Source of the DNA: JBFWRK01 sp050248955
GTDB lineage: Bacteria; Actinomycetota; Acidimicrobiia; Acidimicrobiales; Ilumatobacteraceae
NCBI GenBank assembly: GCA_050248955.1
Contig: JBFWRK010000005.1
Coordinates: 124,001 to 188,000 of the forward strand
Reading direction: 5' to 3'
Length of the DNA: 64,000 nt
Shown here: positions 27,801 through 35,468 of the stretch, in pieces
Numbering within the stretch: the first letter of the stretch is position 1
Layout of the letters: each line of letters begins with the position of its first letter
Notes under the pieces: generated by a model
The model's input: only the letters and a program-made list of their open reading frames with translations
Database searches by the model: none
Told to the model about the DNA's origin: nothing
Program-made: the position numbers and the translations under genes

Positions 27801-29589
27801 CGCCGGCGCGGTAGGAGAACGTTGCCGTGCCGCCGATGAAGTTCAGACCTGGCGTGAACTTCAGCGCCGTGCGGCCGTCGCTCAGGATCGTCCGTTCGAC
27901 GGAGCCTTTCGCCTCGTCCGGCGGTGTGACGTCGGCGACCGACAACTGCGTGCGCTCGGGGTCGAAGTCGTTGCGGAGCACATCGATCACGACCGCGCGG
28001 TTCGGCACCGTTTCGGCCCTGTCGGGATTGGCGGCGGGCGCTCGGTTCGGGGCGTCGGCATCGATCATCTCGACCGTGACGTCTGCCGAATCGGTCGACC
28101 CGGCGGGATCCGAGATGGTGTAGCTGAACGTGTCGGTGCCGACGGTGCCCGCGTCAGGCGTGTACACGAGGGTCGTGCTGTCGAGGATCGAGACCGTGCC
28201 GTTGCGCCCGTCGGTCACATCGACGAGCACGATCGGGTCGCCGTCCGGGTCGTAGTCGTTCGCCGTCGCGATCACGGCGACCTCGATGCCCTCGCGGGCC
28301 GATGCGCTGTCGTCGCGAGCGATGGGAGGTTCGTCGACGCCGTCTTCGTCCGGCTCCGGGACGTCGTCGCTCGATGTCAGTGCTCTGCTGCCGGCGGTGT
28401 CGCCACTCGACAGCTTGACGCCGTTGTCACCGGCGATCGGCTTGCCGTCCTTGCCGAGCATCGGTGCGTCGTCGTCGATCTTGGCGATGAGCTTGGGACC
28501 TTGCGCCGTGACGACGACGGCGGTCTGGCCCTGTGGATCGTCGAGCCAGATGCCGGTCGCATCGACCGACAGGACCGGCTCGTCGAGCGGTGAGGTCGCC
28601 GTGAAGCGGACCGGTTCGGTGGTTCCGCTGCTGAGCCGGATGCTGATGATCTCGTTGCCACGCTCCCGCACGAGCAGCGCGTAGCCGTTCGTGACCGCGA
28701 GTCGATCGTTCCGGTCGACGATCAGCGAGTCGAGCCGCACCGTGTTCGAAGACCCGTCACGGCCGACGCACGACAACTGGTCCACGCGGGCGATCCACAC
28801 GCAGTCGGACTCCACCCCGGGCTGTTGGAGCACGGCGTCCGTGTTCGGTGCGCCCGACGGCAGCTCGACCGTGTCGTTGTCGGGGAGCCAGCGCAGGGTG
28901 CCCGCGCTGCGATCGAGGACGACTGCATCGGTGCCGACGGTCGTGACGTCGATGTCGCCGTTCGGGCTCGGCGCCGCAGTCGACGGGAAGACGTCGCTCG
29001 ACGTCCCCTGCTGGCGGTACACGGTCGAGGTGGTGCTGTCGACGGCCCAGATCGTCCCGTCCGTCGCCACCTGGGCACGGTCGGCCTGCTCGGGGAGCTG
29101 CAGCGCGGCGACGGGGCCGGAGGGTGGCACGAGCACGCCGGCGTGTTCGGTCAGCGAGGCGGCGACGGCGCCGTTCGCGCCCACGCCCATGACGAGCGAG
29201 CGTGACTCGGCGACCAACGCCGGGACGGCGCGTCCGGCGTCGAGCCGGACGTTCTGCTCGTCGATCGTGATCGCCTCGCCGCGGGCGCGGTTGATCAGGT
29301 AGGCACCGCCTTCGCCTTGCAGCGCGACCAGCTTGTCGTTGATCGTGGCGGCATCGAGCTGCACGACGATGCGCCCGGTCACCGAGTCGGCGAGGACCGC
29401 CAGGCCGGCCGGTTCGTACACGAGCCACCGCGTGCCGCGCAGGTTCGCGATGAGCTGCTTGGGCAGGCCCTCCTGGCGGCTGACCACGACCACGGCGCTG
29501 AGCGCGAGCACGATGCCGAGCACCAGGGCCGCCGTTCGTCCGGAGATCCCGGTGCCGGGTGCCCGCAGCACGCCGTCACCTCGCGTCAT
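24889..29589 (-). CDS. Giant surface protein with about 12 tandem Ig/cadherin-like repeats
   Basis: A 1566-residue protein with one N-terminal membrane helix (TAALVLGIVLALSAVVVVS), so the rest should be extracellular. Residues ~40-390 look beta-propeller-like. From ~415 onward, about twelve ~95-residue repeats follow, most beginning N-x-PPVA-x-PD and containing NDxDPDGD, a calcium-binding type loop (tandem-95/cadherin-like family). Two late repeats are divergent. There is no sortase motif. It converges on the moxR operon (16-nt gap), and such repeat proteins probably act in adhesion or as wall-associated scaffolds. The ATG has a GGAGGG site. Confidence 0.8.
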   Translation of the reverse strand: MTRGDGVLRAPGTGISGRTAALVLGIVLALSAVVVVSRQEGLPKQLIANLRGTRWLVYEPAGLAVLADSVTGRIVVQLDAATINDKLVALQGEGGAYLINRARGEAITIDEQNVRLDAGRAVPALVAESRSLVMGVGANGAVAASLTEHAGVLVPPSGPVAALQLPEQADRAQVATDGTIWAVDSTTSTVYRQQGTSSDVFPSTAAPSPNGDIDVTTVGTDAVVLDRSAGTLRWLPDNDTVELPSGAPNTDAVLQQPGVESDCVWIARVDQLSCVGRDGSSNTVRLDSLIVDRNDRLAVTNGYALLVRERGNEIISIRLSSGTTEPVRFTATSPLDEPVLSVDATGIWLDDPQGQTAVVVTAQGPKLIAKIDDDAPMLGKDGKPIAGDNGVKLSSGDTAGSRALTSSDDVPEPDEDGVDEPPIARDDSASAREGIEVAVIATANDYDPDGDPIVLVDVTDGRNGTVSILDSTTLVYTPDAGTVGTDTFSYTISDPAGSTDSADVTVEMIDADAPNRAPAANPDRAETVPNRAVVIDVLRNDFDPERTQLSVADVTPPDEAKGSVERTILSDGRTALKFTPGLNFIGGTATFSYRAGDADGGKSTPAEVTVTVAAAGLENRPPVAVPDSARTRVEQSVQILVLANDTDPDNDLLIITDVKLKDARHGEVRRSGRSILFVPAASAPDLVLLQYTISDGNEGVATGKVLVSVLPDTQENGPPVAAPDEFSAPSRTLTFDPTRNDKDPDNDALTLLRVTQPTDGGTTTKLAGNSVSFVPEANRAGTFRFTYVITDGMGHEATGHVAVTILPARRPDGPTAMDDQAETIVNTPVTINVLGNDSDPSGDQLQLDGRPNCQYGRCDVNSDQTITFTPPRNAFSTYRFTYRVRNSVGQAATATVAVQVQQAPVVNSSPVAHPDPTRVARGASTIINVLDNDEDEQKDALKIKSFTQPTSGTVEKINQTLKYTSATVGPQVVTFQYTVEDAGGKTGTATVTVEILEPTNQAPVAVEDARTFTQGSAIPDLDVVQNDYDPDGTNDLLQLVGAPQVVSGDANAARSGTRTIRLTPASSFTGTIRVRYEIADPGGLKATGSYVVTVNPPANAAPSALDDVASTNQNFATDIAVLANDGDPDGDQLSVEITAAPSPLQGTASVLPDHKTVRFTPAPDYSGPASFQYRAVDTKGTKSGTATVRINVIACTQGTPITTEITRFTPYGEPIALDLLAAGQLDFALTISDENGGQVSDGGAPGTVIFTPSNGNNGFGSFRYTVTNSCNVSRNGSVSIDVNRAPKFVGGSFTATVDTPLSVPVAQIASDDEPLVITEASPSSIATIGADGSLVFASSDVGPVTIGVTVRDPGGLTVSGTLSFDVQPPANVPPTAGNIEKVMEPSSSIVVDVIAVSNDPDGPASGLQIELVTTTSPLTSGTGGTISAALSADSRSVVITAGPGTNGVGNITYRVIDERGAPSATATIKVVVNRAPSANPASGGFVSPGDTGQHTPNVNDPDGNTVTVSNPVSSSADVTVAMVDAETFEYTVGPAAQAGSVVITYTVTDSLGFTATGTYTLNVVVV

Positions 29590-29683
29590 GGGCTGTCCGC
29601 TTCCCTCCTACGCAATCGCCAAACGCCCAGGCTAGACCCGTTTTCGAGCATCCCCACCGCAGCAGGAGACCGGCTGGGTGCTC

Positions 29684-31270
29684 TCAGCGATATGCCGCCG
29701 GGATGTCCAGATGATCGGTCACCGTGCAATCACCCTCGAAGACGACGAACCGGTCGAACCCGCGCAGGAACCAGCGGTCGTGGGTGACCGCGATCACCGT
29801 CCCCCGGAACTGGGCGAGCCCCGCTTCGAGCGCTTCAGCGGAGACGAGGTCGAGGTTGTCCGTGGGCTCGTCGAGCAGCAGCAACGTGGCGCCGGCGAGC
29901 TCGAGCAGCAGGATCTGGAACCGAGCCTGCTGGCCACCGCTGAGCGTCTCGAACACCTGGTCGGCACACGCCTGCATCTCGTACCGGCGGAGCATCCCCA
30001 TCGCCGGCCCGCGCACGACGTCATGTCGGTGGAGGATCTCGAGCAGCGTCAGCCCCACCCAGTCCGGATGCTCGTGGGTCTGGCTGAAGTGCCCCGCGAC
30101 CACGCCGGCGCCGAGCTTCACCTGCCCGTCGTGGCGAACCGAGCCGTTGTCGGCGAGGAGCCGGAGGAAGTGGCTCTTGCCTGCGCCGTTCGCGCCGAGC
30201 ACGGCGACGCGCTCGCCGAACCAGATCTCGGCGTCGAACGCCTCGGTCAGGCCGTGCAGCGCCAGCCCCTCGATCGTGATCGCCTTCTTGCCCGTGCGCC
30301 CGCCTGCGAGCCGGACGTCGATCACCTGCTCCCGGACCTGTTCCGGGGCGCGGTTCGCCTGCAGGAACTGGCGGAGCCGGCTCTCGGCGGCCTTGAGCCG
30401 CGGCGCGAACGTGTCGGAGATCTTCGCTCGCCGCCGCATCTCCGCGACGATCGCCTCCAGGCGGGCGCGCTCGTCCTCGTAGAGCGCGAGGTCCTTCTCC
30501 CGCTTGGCGAGGTGGGCCTGGCGCGAGTCGTGGTAGCTCGCGAAGCCGGCGCCGTGGGTCCACGCGCCACGCGCTTCGATCGTCACGATCTTCGTCGCCG
30601 TCGCCGCGAGCAGCTCGCGGTCGTGGCTCACGTAGAGGATCGTCTTAGCGCTCTTGCGGAGCTCGTCCTCGAGCCACCGCTTGCCGGGGACGTCGAGGAA
30701 GTTGTCCGGCTCGTCGAGGACGAGCACGTCGAACTCCTCGGCCCGCAGGAGCGCTTCGAGCGCGAGCTTCTTCTGCTCGCCGCCGCTGAAGGTGACGAGC
30801 CGTCGGTTCTCGATCCCGTCCGGTCCGCCGAAGGGAACGCCCACGGCCCGGGTGCAGCACGCGTCCCAGAAGACCTCGATGTCGTAGCCACCGGCCTCGC
30901 CCCACGCCGCCAGCGCGTTCGCGTAGCGCATCGCGTCGTCGGCGGCGTGGGCTTCTGCTGCAGCGAGCCGTTCGGCAGCGTGACGGATGCGTCGCGGAGC
31001 GAGGCTCGTCAGCAGGTCGCGCACCGTCGTGTCGTCGCCCGCCATGCCGACGAGCTGACGCATCACACCGACGTGGCCGTCGACCGAGATCGTGCCCGCA
31101 GTCGGCTGGATCTCACCGCTCAGCAAGCGCAGGACGGTCGTCTTGCCGACGCCGTTCGCGCCGACGAGCGCCACGCGGTCGCCATCGCCGACGTGGAACG
31201 ACACGTCGTCGAGCAGCGTCGCCCCACCAGGGCGACGCCACCCCAGATGGCTGACCTGGATCGACCCCAC
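29684..31270 (-). CDS. ABC-F family ATPase (ribosome-associated type)
   Basis: A 528-residue soluble protein with two ATP-binding cassettes and no membrane segments. Cassette 1 has Walker A GANGVGKTT and signature FSGGEQKK; cassette 2 has GANGAGKSH and signature LSGGQQAR. Walker B motifs are VLVLDEPDNFLD and LLLLDEPTDNLD. The charged linker between them (KREKDLALYEDERARLEAI) fits the P-site tRNA interaction motif of ABC-F proteins. Roles range from translational rescue to antibiotic protection; the subfamily is not decided. It starts with GTG, with a TAACCT box 9 nt upstream. Confidence 0.85.
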   Translation of the reverse strand: MGSIQVSHLGWRRPGGATLLDDVSFHVGDGDRVALVGANGVGKTTVLRLLSGEIQPTAGTISVDGHVGVMRQLVGMAGDDTTVRDLLTSLAPRRIRHAAERLAAAEAHAADDAMRYANALAAWGEAGGYDIEVFWDACCTRAVGVPFGGPDGIENRRLVTFSGGEQKKLALEALLRAEEFDVLVLDEPDNFLDVPGKRWLEDELRKSAKTILYVSHDRELLAATATKIVTIEARGAWTHGAGFASYHDSRQAHLAKREKDLALYEDERARLEAIVAEMRRRAKISDTFAPRLKAAESRLRQFLQANRAPEQVREQVIDVRLAGGRTGKKAITIEGLALHGLTEAFDAEIWFGERVAVLGANGAGKSHFLRLLADNGSVRHDGQVKLGAGVVAGHFSQTHEHPDWVGLTLLEILHRHDVVRGPAMGMLRRYEMQACADQVFETLSGGQQARFQILLLELAGATLLLLDEPTDNLDLVSAEALEAGLAQFRGTVIAVTHDRWFLRGFDRFVVFEGDCTVTDHLDIPAAYR

Positions 31271-31377
31271 GAGGGCGCGAGGTTACGCGCACGCCCGGAC
31301 GGCGCTGCCGGGATATCCGGCGGCATGCCCTCGGGCCGCTCGCTCGTACTGGTGGAGCGGCTCGGGGGTCCGGCCTC

Positions 31378-31383
31378 TATGCT
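31378..31383 (+). promoter_or_regulatory. Possible -10 box (TATGCT) of tRNA-Ser
   Basis: A -10-like hexamer lies 11 nt before the mature 5' end of tRNA-Ser. No convincing -35 is seen at 17 nt spacing. Confidence 0.35.
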
Positions 31384-31394
31384 CTCGGCACCCA

Positions 31395-31483
31395 GGAGAG
31401 GTGCCAGAGAGGCCGAATGGGGCGCCCTGCTAAGGCGTTGACCGTTGTAAGGCGGTCCGTGGGTTCAAATCCCACCCTCTCCG
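31395..31483 (+). tRNA. tRNA-Ser(GCT)
   Basis: The acceptor arms GGAGAGG and CCTCTCC pair fully. The anticodon loop CTGCTAA gives anticodon GCT, a long class II variable arm (gaccgttgtaaggcggtc) is present, and the T-arm is GTGGG-TTCAAAT-CCCAC. CCA is not encoded. It is a complete, well-formed gene. Confidence 0.96.
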
Positions 31484-31573
31484 CTCGTCGTCGAGGTGTC
31501 GGGCCGCTGCTGCGGACGGCACCTCGATCATCGTGCCGGATGCGCTCACGCGGCCTGCCGCGCCCTCCAAATG

Positions 31574-31602
31574 TTGCATTCTCGTGACGGCCGGAGTAGA
31601 CC
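31574..31602 (+). promoter_or_regulatory. Possible promoter of the LysM protein gene
   Basis: TTGCAT and TAGACC are separated by exactly 17 bp. This implies a leader of about 105 nt before the ATG at 31716, unlike the leaderless genes common in this window. Confidence 0.35.
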
Positions 31603-31635
31603 TGAGGCCCTTCGACCATACGACCAGTCGTGTGG

Positions 31636-31693
31636 GGGGCGATTGCGTCGCCCCTCCATTACCTCCGCTCCCGAGCAGCACCGGTGCGGAGGT
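31636..31693 (+). promoter_or_regulatory. Two strong hairpins in the leader of the LysM protein gene
   Basis: Hairpin 1 pairs GGGGCGA (31636-31642) with TCGCCCC (31648-31654). Hairpin 2 pairs ACCTCCGC (31661-31668) with GCGGAGGT (31686-31693). The second could also present or hide a GGAGGT sequence near the start. Wall-hydrolase genes in actinobacteria are often under RNA control, but no known riboswitch consensus was recognised here. Confidence 0.4.
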
Positions 31694-31715
31694 CGTGAAA
31701 GGGACGCTGACGGCA

Positions 31716-32732
31716 ATGCCACCCCATCACCCCAGATTCGTGACCCCGGCCGACCGGGCGCAACGAGCAGCCAAGGATCCGTTGGTCCTGCGCGTCTCGC
31801 TGCTCGCGATCGGCGTCGTGTTGCTGATCCCTGTGGCGATGATCTTCCGCTCGGGTGACGGCGGTCGCGATCTCGAGACCGGTGGCCTGCCCGGCGCGGC
31901 GGCGATCGTCGAGTCCGGCGCCGCCTCGGCCACCGCCGCCAACGGCGATGCCGTCGAACCCGCCACCGAGACGATCGCGACGACGCTGCCGATCGTGCTG
32001 TCAACGCTGCCGATCGAGACCTCCACCCTGCCGGCGGCACCTCCGTCCGACGCTGCAGTGGCGGCCGCAGGGCCGAGTGCAGCACCCACTGCACCGCCGA
32101 CCGCCGCACCGACGACCGCCGGCACCACCGCGGCACCGCGCACGACGGCCGCGGCCCCGAGCTGCAACCGGACCTACGAGGTCGCGGCGGGGGACTACTG
32201 GCTCAGCATCGCCAGGGCACACGGCGTGACGCTCGGCGAACTGCTCGCGCAGAACTCGGCGACCGCCGAGTCCTCGCTCTTCCCCGGCCAGTCGATCTGC
32301 CTGCCCAGCAACGCCACGACCCCACCGGCGGCGACCCGCCCACCGGCGACCACGCGCCCGCCGGCAACGACGAAGCCGCCTGCAACCACGACCGCACCGC
32401 CGACCACTGCGAAGCCGCCGACCACGACGACAACGGCCCCTCCGGCGAACCACTACTCGCGTGACGAGGTCGCGGCGATCATCCGCGCCGTCTGGCCGGA
32501 CGAGCTCGAGGACAAGGCGATCGCCATCGCGACCCGCGAGAGCAACCTCATCCCGACGGTGCGCAACTACTGCTGCTTCGGGCTGTTCCAGATCTACTGG
32601 AACGTGCACAAGAGTTGGCTGAGCGAGATGGGCATCACGTCCGCCGCTGGGCTCTACGACCCGACGGCGAACGCCACGGCCGCGTACGCGCTCTACCAGC
32701 GCTCGGGCGGCTGGGGGCCGTGGGGCGGCTGA
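31716..32732 (+). CDS. LysM protein with C-terminal lysozyme-like domain
   Basis: A 338-residue wall-associated protein. A cytoplasmic N-terminus is followed by one membrane helix (VSLLAIGVVLLIPVAMIF), an Ala/Thr/Pro linker, a LysM peptidoglycan-binding domain (YEVAAGDYWLSIARAHGV ending GQSICLP), a second Thr/Pro spacer, and a C-terminal lysozyme/transglycosylase-like domain (AIAIATRESNL with the likely catalytic Glu, then CCFGLFQIYW). It probably cleaves or remodels peptidoglycan in growth or division. The ATG has an AAAGGGA site upstream. The gene lies between two tRNA genes. Confidence 0.82.
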   Translation: MPPHHPRFVTPADRAQRAAKDPLVLRVSLLAIGVVLLIPVAMIFRSGDGGRDLETGGLPGAAAIVESGAASATAANGDAVEPATETIATTLPIVLSTLPIETSTLPAAPPSDAAVAAAGPSAAPTAPPTAAPTTAGTTAAPRTTAAAPSCNRTYEVAAGDYWLSIARAHGVTLGELLAQNSATAESSLFPGQSICLPSNATTPPAATRPPATTRPPATTKPPATTTAPPTTAKPPTTTTTAPPANHYSRDEVAAIIRAVWPDELEDKAIAIATRESNLIPTVRNYCCFGLFQIYWNVHKSWLSEMGITSAAGLYDPTANATAAYALYQRSGGWGPWGG

Positions 32733-32737
32733 TGCCG

Positions 32738-32767
32738 TTGGAAGGCGTCACGACGGACGCCTAGACT
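32738..32767 (+). promoter_or_regulatory. Promoter of tRNA-Arg
   Basis: TTGGAA and TAGACT are 18 bp apart, with the -10 ending 10 nt before the tRNA. The spacer holds a small hairpin (GGCGTC/GACGCC, 32744-32761) that may also end the LysM transcript. Confidence 0.55.
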
Positions 32768-32777
32768 CCGAAAGTCT

Positions 32778-32850
32778 GCGCTGGTAGCTCAATGGATAGA
32801 GCATTTGACTACGGATCAAAAGGTTCGGGGTTCGAGTCCCTGCCAGCGCG
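32778..32850 (+). tRNA. tRNA-Arg(ACG)
   Basis: A complete 73-nt gene. Acceptor arms GCGCTGG and CCAGCGC pair, the D-arm is GCTC/GAGC, the anticodon loop CTACGGA gives ACG, and the T-arm is CGGGG-TTCGAGT-CCCTG. CCA is not encoded. The accessory island begins directly after it, a common arrangement for tRNA-targeted integration, but no duplicated tRNA 3' end was found at the far side. Confidence 0.96.
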
Positions 32851-33325
32851 CTGAATCGAGACCGGCTCCGAGCAGGCACGGAGTCGGTCTTGCAGGGCCA
32901 CCCCACGTGGCCGCGCCGAGTCAGGGGCCAGCGGCGGGGCCAACGTGTATTTCGTTGGCATCAGACGACTCGCTACGGTCCGCAGCAGCGTCGCCTACGT
33001 CCTGGCGGACGGCCACGAGCCATCCGACCGGCCGGGCTATCGTTCCCGCGTCAGAACGAGAGAATGAGCGAGCGTAGTTGGCAGCCGTGCAGCGAGAGCA
33101 TGCCCGCTGTGTCGCCGGTCATGGCTTCGGAACGACTCGCATGGTGCTGAAGGTGGCAGCTCCGGGAGACCTGGCCAGGCTGGATCGGGTGTCGCAGAGT
33201 CGGAGATCTCCGTCACCCCATCGGGGCGGAGGGTGATGACTAGGGCGCGTAACAGCCGTAGCGAATGCCGGAGAGGTCAGTGAGCGAGTCGGCGCGCCTC
33301 GCGTGCGCGCCTGTGAGGACTGCGG
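32851..33325 (+). other. 475-bp stretch without a recognisable gene
   Basis: No open frame here has a family resemblance, a ribosome site and a promoter together. There is no obvious repeat, hairpin terminator or transposase remnant. It probably is decayed island DNA next to the tRNA-Arg. Confidence 0.5.
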
Positions 33326-33622
33326 ATGAGTCCGGGGGTTCGCGAGATCACCTCCCGGATGCGCCGCAGGCCGAAGCGCCGCGACCTGGTGCGTGTTGTC
33401 AGCGGCGCGCACGTCGGCCGTGTGGGTCTGGTCGTGGAGATCGACCACCGCGGAGTGGGCGACAACCTGTACTCGGTGCGCGGCCACGACGACCGCTCAC
33501 TCGGGTGGTTCCCGGCCTCCGAGGTGGAGATCGTCGAGTACCGCGTGCCGAAGCGGCAGGAGTGGGTTCCTCTTGCGGCTCCCGAACTCGATGCGGTCGA
33601 CGCGTTGCTGCAATGGCGCTAG
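33326..33622 (+). CDS. Small KOW-like protein of unknown function
   Basis: A 98-residue basic protein. Its central region RDLVRVVSGAHVGRVGLVVE resembles a KOW/SH3-like beta-barrel motif, as found in small nucleic-acid or ribosome-binding proteins, and is followed by GHDDRSLGWFPASEVEIVE. There is no signal peptide or membrane segment. It is the first plausible gene of the island after tRNA-Arg and is followed by the tRNA-like halves. A function cannot be assigned. Confidence 0.5.
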   Translation: MSPGVREITSRMRRRPKRRDLVRVVSGAHVGRVGLVVEIDHRGVGDNLYSVRGHDDRSLGWFPASEVEIVEYRVPKRQEWVPLAAPELDAVDALLQWR

Positions 33623-33795
33623 CTCGCCACGTCAGACATGGTGCCCTTGGGTCAAGCTGTACGAGCCAGACGGTCTCGTCAGGTGCCAACCGCCGCGGAA
33701 AGTCGAAGCGCAACGCAGACTCATGTGTTATTTTGGGTCCCTAGCTCGGGATCCAGCGTTCGGGCTGCTCCGGTTCATGACCGGCGATCCCACAG

Positions 33796-33866
33796 AAAGC
33801 GGGAGACCCAGGTTCAAGTCCTGGCGGCCCTCGGGTCGTAGCTCAACTGGCAGAGCCCCCTTTTAC
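33796..33866 (+). other. tRNA-like halves in reversed (3' half then 5' half) order
   Basis: A perfect T-arm (CCAGG-TTCAAGT-CCTGG, 33808-33824) is followed by an acceptor 3' strand CGGCCCT (33825-33831). Immediately after, at 33832, comes a tRNA-like 5' half: CGGGTCG, TA, D-stem GCTC, loop AACTGGCA, D-stem GAGC (to 33856), then CCCCTTTT. The acceptor strands GGGTCG and CGGCCC pair at all six positions (one G-T). Candidate anticodon-stem strands pair poorly, so a functional tRNA is not proven. No complete tRNA can be read in normal order. Downstream AAGGAGGG could pair with the 5' half end. Confidence 0.45.
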
Positions 33867-33906
33867 TCGCAGCAAGGAGGGACGGGACTACCTTTCCTCT
33901 TTCGCG

Positions 33907-34752
33907 TTAGAGAACGCCGAGCGCTACGGCCGCATCCCGTACTTCGTCGTCGGGCAGCGCGAGTGCGCCGTAATGCATGCGAACGAAGCCGCGGAGCTTG
34001 CGGAGCCGCTGGGCGGGGTTGCCTGCGAGGTGCAACTTTTCGGCCTTCGCGTCGGCGACAGCCATGTTCGCCCAGACCCATGACGGGATGACCTGTTGCA
34101 GCATCTCGTTGGCTTCCTCCATCAGCCTGTGCGTGATCGCCAGAGTTCCGACGAGCTGCGGGTGCCCTAGCGCAACGTCGTCGCCGACCGTACAGGACGA
34201 CAACTGCTCCTTCGTCAGGTACTCCCACAGCGACTCCGCCTTTGCGGACAGGCCTATCCGAGCCGCATGACATTCCTCGTTGACACGACCGCCCTCGTGG
34301 ATCTGGCTGTTGCGCAACGTCCGGACGAGCTGGAACAACTCGAGGGACGCGATACTGAAGGTCCCCCCAGCGTTCTGTGAGAACCGAGCATGCATGGTCT
34401 TGGCGTTGAGCGCGCCGTAGGCGCTTGCGGACATGCGTCCGTGCTTTCGTAGGAGCGATGCGCAATGAAGCATGAAGTCCTCGTGCAGAGCCAGCACGTA
34501 CGGGACCGCCATCGTGGCTAGGTGGCGTTCCGCGTCATCGAGAAGGCTCCTGGCGATGTCCGTGCGGAGGTTGAAGCGCGCGATGTGGGGGACTCGCGGA
34601 AAGATCTCCGATAGTGGCAGCGTCGATCCAGCCGTGAGTCCGAGGGTGTTGACGGCGAGCTTCGAGCCAGCCAACAGGGCCATGATGCTGTTGTTCGCGT
34701 CTCTGCGCTGACTCTCCAACCGCCGGTAGTCGGCATACATCACGACGGGCAT
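33907..34752 (-). CDS. HEPN-motif protein, candidate RNase or defence effector
   Basis: A 281-residue mostly helical protein with no membrane segment. The key feature is RNSQIH (Arg147 to His152), matching the HEPN RNase signature R(N)x3H with a polar residue after Arg, inside a helical segment LFQLVRTLRNSQIHEGG. HEPN proteins are typical toxins and anti-phage RNases. The rest has no recognised domain. The ATG at 34752 has an excellent AGGAGG site 6-7 nt upstream, better than the in-frame ATG at 34779. Base composition is less GC-biased than in neighbours. The gene is monocistronic and its stop lies about 40 nt from the tRNA-like halves. Confidence 0.6.
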   Translation of the reverse strand: MPVVMYADYRRLESQRRDANNSIMALLAGSKLAVNTLGLTAGSTLPLSEIFPRVPHIARFNLRTDIARSLLDDAERHLATMAVPYVLALHEDFMLHCASLLRKHGRMSASAYGALNAKTMHARFSQNAGGTFSIASLELFQLVRTLRNSQIHEGGRVNEECHAARIGLSAKAESLWEYLTKEQLSSCTVGDDVALGHPQLVGTLAITHRLMEEANEMLQQVIPSWVWANMAVADAKAEKLHLAGNPAQRLRKLRGFVRMHYGALALPDDEVRDAAVALGVL

Positions 34753-34942
34753 GCCGCCTCCTCTGCTTCGGTCGTGCACTGTTCAATGTCCATGCGCGCA
34801 GATGGTACGAGGCGGCCTTCGACCGGAGTCGACATTGCTCGGGGGGCGAGCGATCCTCTAGACGACCGCTGGCGGGTTACCGTTTCGCGGATGCTGGCGG
34901 TGGACGCAGTTCTGTGGATCGCTGGCACCTGTCGTCAGTGTC

Positions 34943-35463
34943 TTGTTGACACTGATCATCACAGACGTCTTCGCCTCCAGAGAGGCGAACCGGACCGCGG
35001 CCGAGCGGGCGAGGGACCGGGAGCACGAGATCCTCAGCGACGTGTGGAGATCGCTGCGAGCGGAGCGGATCGAGTTGTCCGGAAGATGGTCGTTGCGGCT
35101 CGGAAGGTGCTCGATGTTGACCAACCGATTGCGCCCCGGTGGGAGGAAACGCTCGAATCGGTCGTCAAGGGCAAATTCCCCGCATCTGGCTTGACGTTCT
35201 CGGACGTCGATACCTGGACCGAAGCATTTACCGAGGCTGAGCTCATCGCGGGCCAGGGCGTCGTTCAAGCCGCTCGTGCTGTCACGAAGCGTTCCAGTCA
35301 GCTGTTATCCGCCACGCTCAGCAATAGGCCGACCGGCGACGACGGCACGCCTTACATCGACCTCGACCAGCGTCTGGCCGAGGACGCGAAGTCGAGAGCG
35401 TGCGTTCAGGGCCTGATCGCGGCGTGCTCCGCCGACATCGCGTCAATGCCCAAGCCGGACTGA
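34943..35463 (+). pseudogene. Frameshifted membrane-anchored coiled-coil protein
   Basis: One reading frame encodes a membrane helix and charged helix (LLTLIITDVF then NRTAAERARDREHEIL) up to about 35,080. The continuation (KMVVAARKVLDVDQPIAPRW to ACVQGLIAACSADIASM) is in another frame. Joined, the two resemble the protein encoded immediately downstream, including a matching C-terminal end (LIAACSADIA versus LVAACRADIE). This looks like a tandem duplicate broken by a single frameshift near 35,070-35,095 and lacking a clear start codon. Confidence 0.5.
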
Positions 35464-35468
35464 CTGCC

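Noticed and set aside
31485..31715. c-di-AMP riboswitch before the LysM gene
   Set aside because: The location is suggestive, but the conserved sequence blocks of the ydaO class were not recognisable; only generic hairpins are.
33620..33800. Group I intron core upstream of the tRNA-like 3' half
   Set aside because: AGACTC (about 33,716) and GGGTCC (33,735) could form a P7-like pairing, but only about 12 nt separate them, leaving no room for P3 and P8. I could not build a convincing catalytic core by eye.
33832..33900. A complete tRNA-Lys in normal order
   Set aside because: The acceptor, D-arm and a TTTT run look tRNA-like, but no T-arm follows and no 3' strand pairs with the acceptor downstream.
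34774..34942. Upstream extension of the frameshifted coiled-coil gene to an ATG at 34774
   Set aside because: The extension is in the frame of the C-terminal part and has no membrane-helix or family character; the matching N-terminal half is in a different frame starting around 34,900-34,943.
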